A DNA stretch of 6,679 bases, from the NCBI GenBank assembly GCA_027032655.1, contig JALVMZ010000105.1:1-6679 (forward strand). The letters run 5' to 3'. The translations under genes and the position numbers were made by a program. The DNA comes from Desulfobacteraceae bacterium. Its GTDB lineage: Bacteria; Desulfobacterota; DSM-4660; Desulfatiglandales; JALVMZ01. Each line of letters starts with the position of its first letter. Position 1 is the stretch's first letter. This document shows positions 6,431 through 6,679 of the stretch, in pieces. Under the pieces are notes generated by a model. It did no database searches. It saw only the letters and a list, made by a program, of their open reading frames with translations, and was not told the DNA's origin.

Positions 6431-6679
6431 CTAAAAGGTAATCTTTATATATGACCTGTTTCTTAATTCATTAATCCAGGTTGTAAAACGCCTATTTACC
6501 TCTTCTTTATAAAGGATACTGTATATTGCATCCTTGACCTCATCAAGGGACATGATCCTGCCTTTCTGTTTATTAATAACTTTTATGATCTGGATACCCT
6601 GTGGCCTGACGATTAGATCGCTTACCTGTCCTGGAGCCATGTTTTCCACAATAGTGCGAATCTCTGGTGCCAGTTGATC
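6431..6679 (-). CDS. surA: SurA-like peptidyl-prolyl isomerase/chaperone, C-terminal end only
   Basis: Only the last 82 residues are in the window; the frame is open to the edge, so the GTG at 6649 is internal. The visible part begins with the second half of a parvulin-type rotamase domain: LAPEIRTIVENMAPGQVSDL (residues 3-22), then QGIQIIKV, matching the L-x-P, PGxxS and G-x-x-I-I-K-V pattern that ends the fold. It finishes with a helix and strand (LDEVKDAIYSILYKEEVNRR, then TWINELRNRSYIKITF) that align well with the C-terminal tail of E. coli SurA (ASWMQEQRASAYVKIL). Because that tail belongs to the SurA chaperone module, SurA is preferred over a simple PpiC-type isomerase. SurA proteins act in the periplasm on outer-membrane protein precursors. 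Signal peptide and chaperone domain are outside the window and could not be checked. Confidence 0.82.
   Translation of the reverse strand, partial: DQLAPEIRTIVENMAPGQVSDLIVRPQGIQIIKVINKQKGRIMSLDEVKDAIYSILYKEEVNRRFTTWINELRNRSYIKITF

Noticed and set aside
6431..6649. A separate 72-residue protein starting at GTG 6649
   Set aside because: The frame continues to the window edge with residues that fit a parvulin domain (D-Q-L-A-P-E-I), so it is the tail of a larger gene.

Overview
The window looks like ordinary chromosome from a Gram-negative (diderm) bacterium of moderate to low GC, judged by eye. Evidence for an outer membrane includes a SurA-type periplasmic chaperone, two predicted lipoproteins (one LolB-like) and RodZ. 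The RpoH-type sigma factor, with its long N-terminus, and the AT-leaning TPR lipoprotein suggest a Desulfobacterota- or Nitrospirota-like lineage. That placement is a guess from protein flavour, not a demonstrated assignment. I see no insertion sequence, CRISPR array, tRNA, rRNA, phage gene or other mobile element, and every gene is intact apart from the two cut by the window edges.

Layout. Positions 2-787 (+) hold the 3' three-quarters of moaA, for molybdenum cofactor synthesis. It converges, with 13 bases between stop codons, on a six-gene block that is entirely on the minus strand. In transcription order (right to left) the block reads: the 3' end of a SurA-like peptidyl-prolyl isomerase (6679-6431), rodZ (6426-5623), tyrS (5621-4392), an RpoH-family sigma factor (4363-3362), a 587-residue TPR lipoprotein (3365-1602) and a LolB-like lipoprotein (1601-801). 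The gaps are 4, 1, 28, -4 and 0 bases, so the block is very probably one operon. No stretch longer than 28 bases is non-coding.

How the genes relate. Four of the six minus-strand genes act in or on the envelope: a periplasmic folding chaperone, the MreB-linked shape protein RodZ, a TPR lipoprotein and a lipoprotein resembling the outer-membrane receptor LolB. The TPR plus LolB-like pair resembles the LbcA-LolB gene pair of Pseudomonas. The heat-shock type sigma factor sits among them and its stop codon overlaps the TPR start (ATGA). The TPR gene has no visible Shine-Dalgarno site, so its translation probably depends on that of rpoH. The TPR stop codon is followed immediately, in the same frame, by the TTG start of the LolB-like gene. 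This suggests an envelope-homeostasis operon that contains its own stress sigma factor; that is inference.

Nothing here is clearly a new system. The points most worth a second look are the sigma factor coupled to lipoprotein genes, the LbcA/LolB-like pair, substitutions at sigma-factor positions that control turnover in E. coli, and the re-assigned tyrS start.
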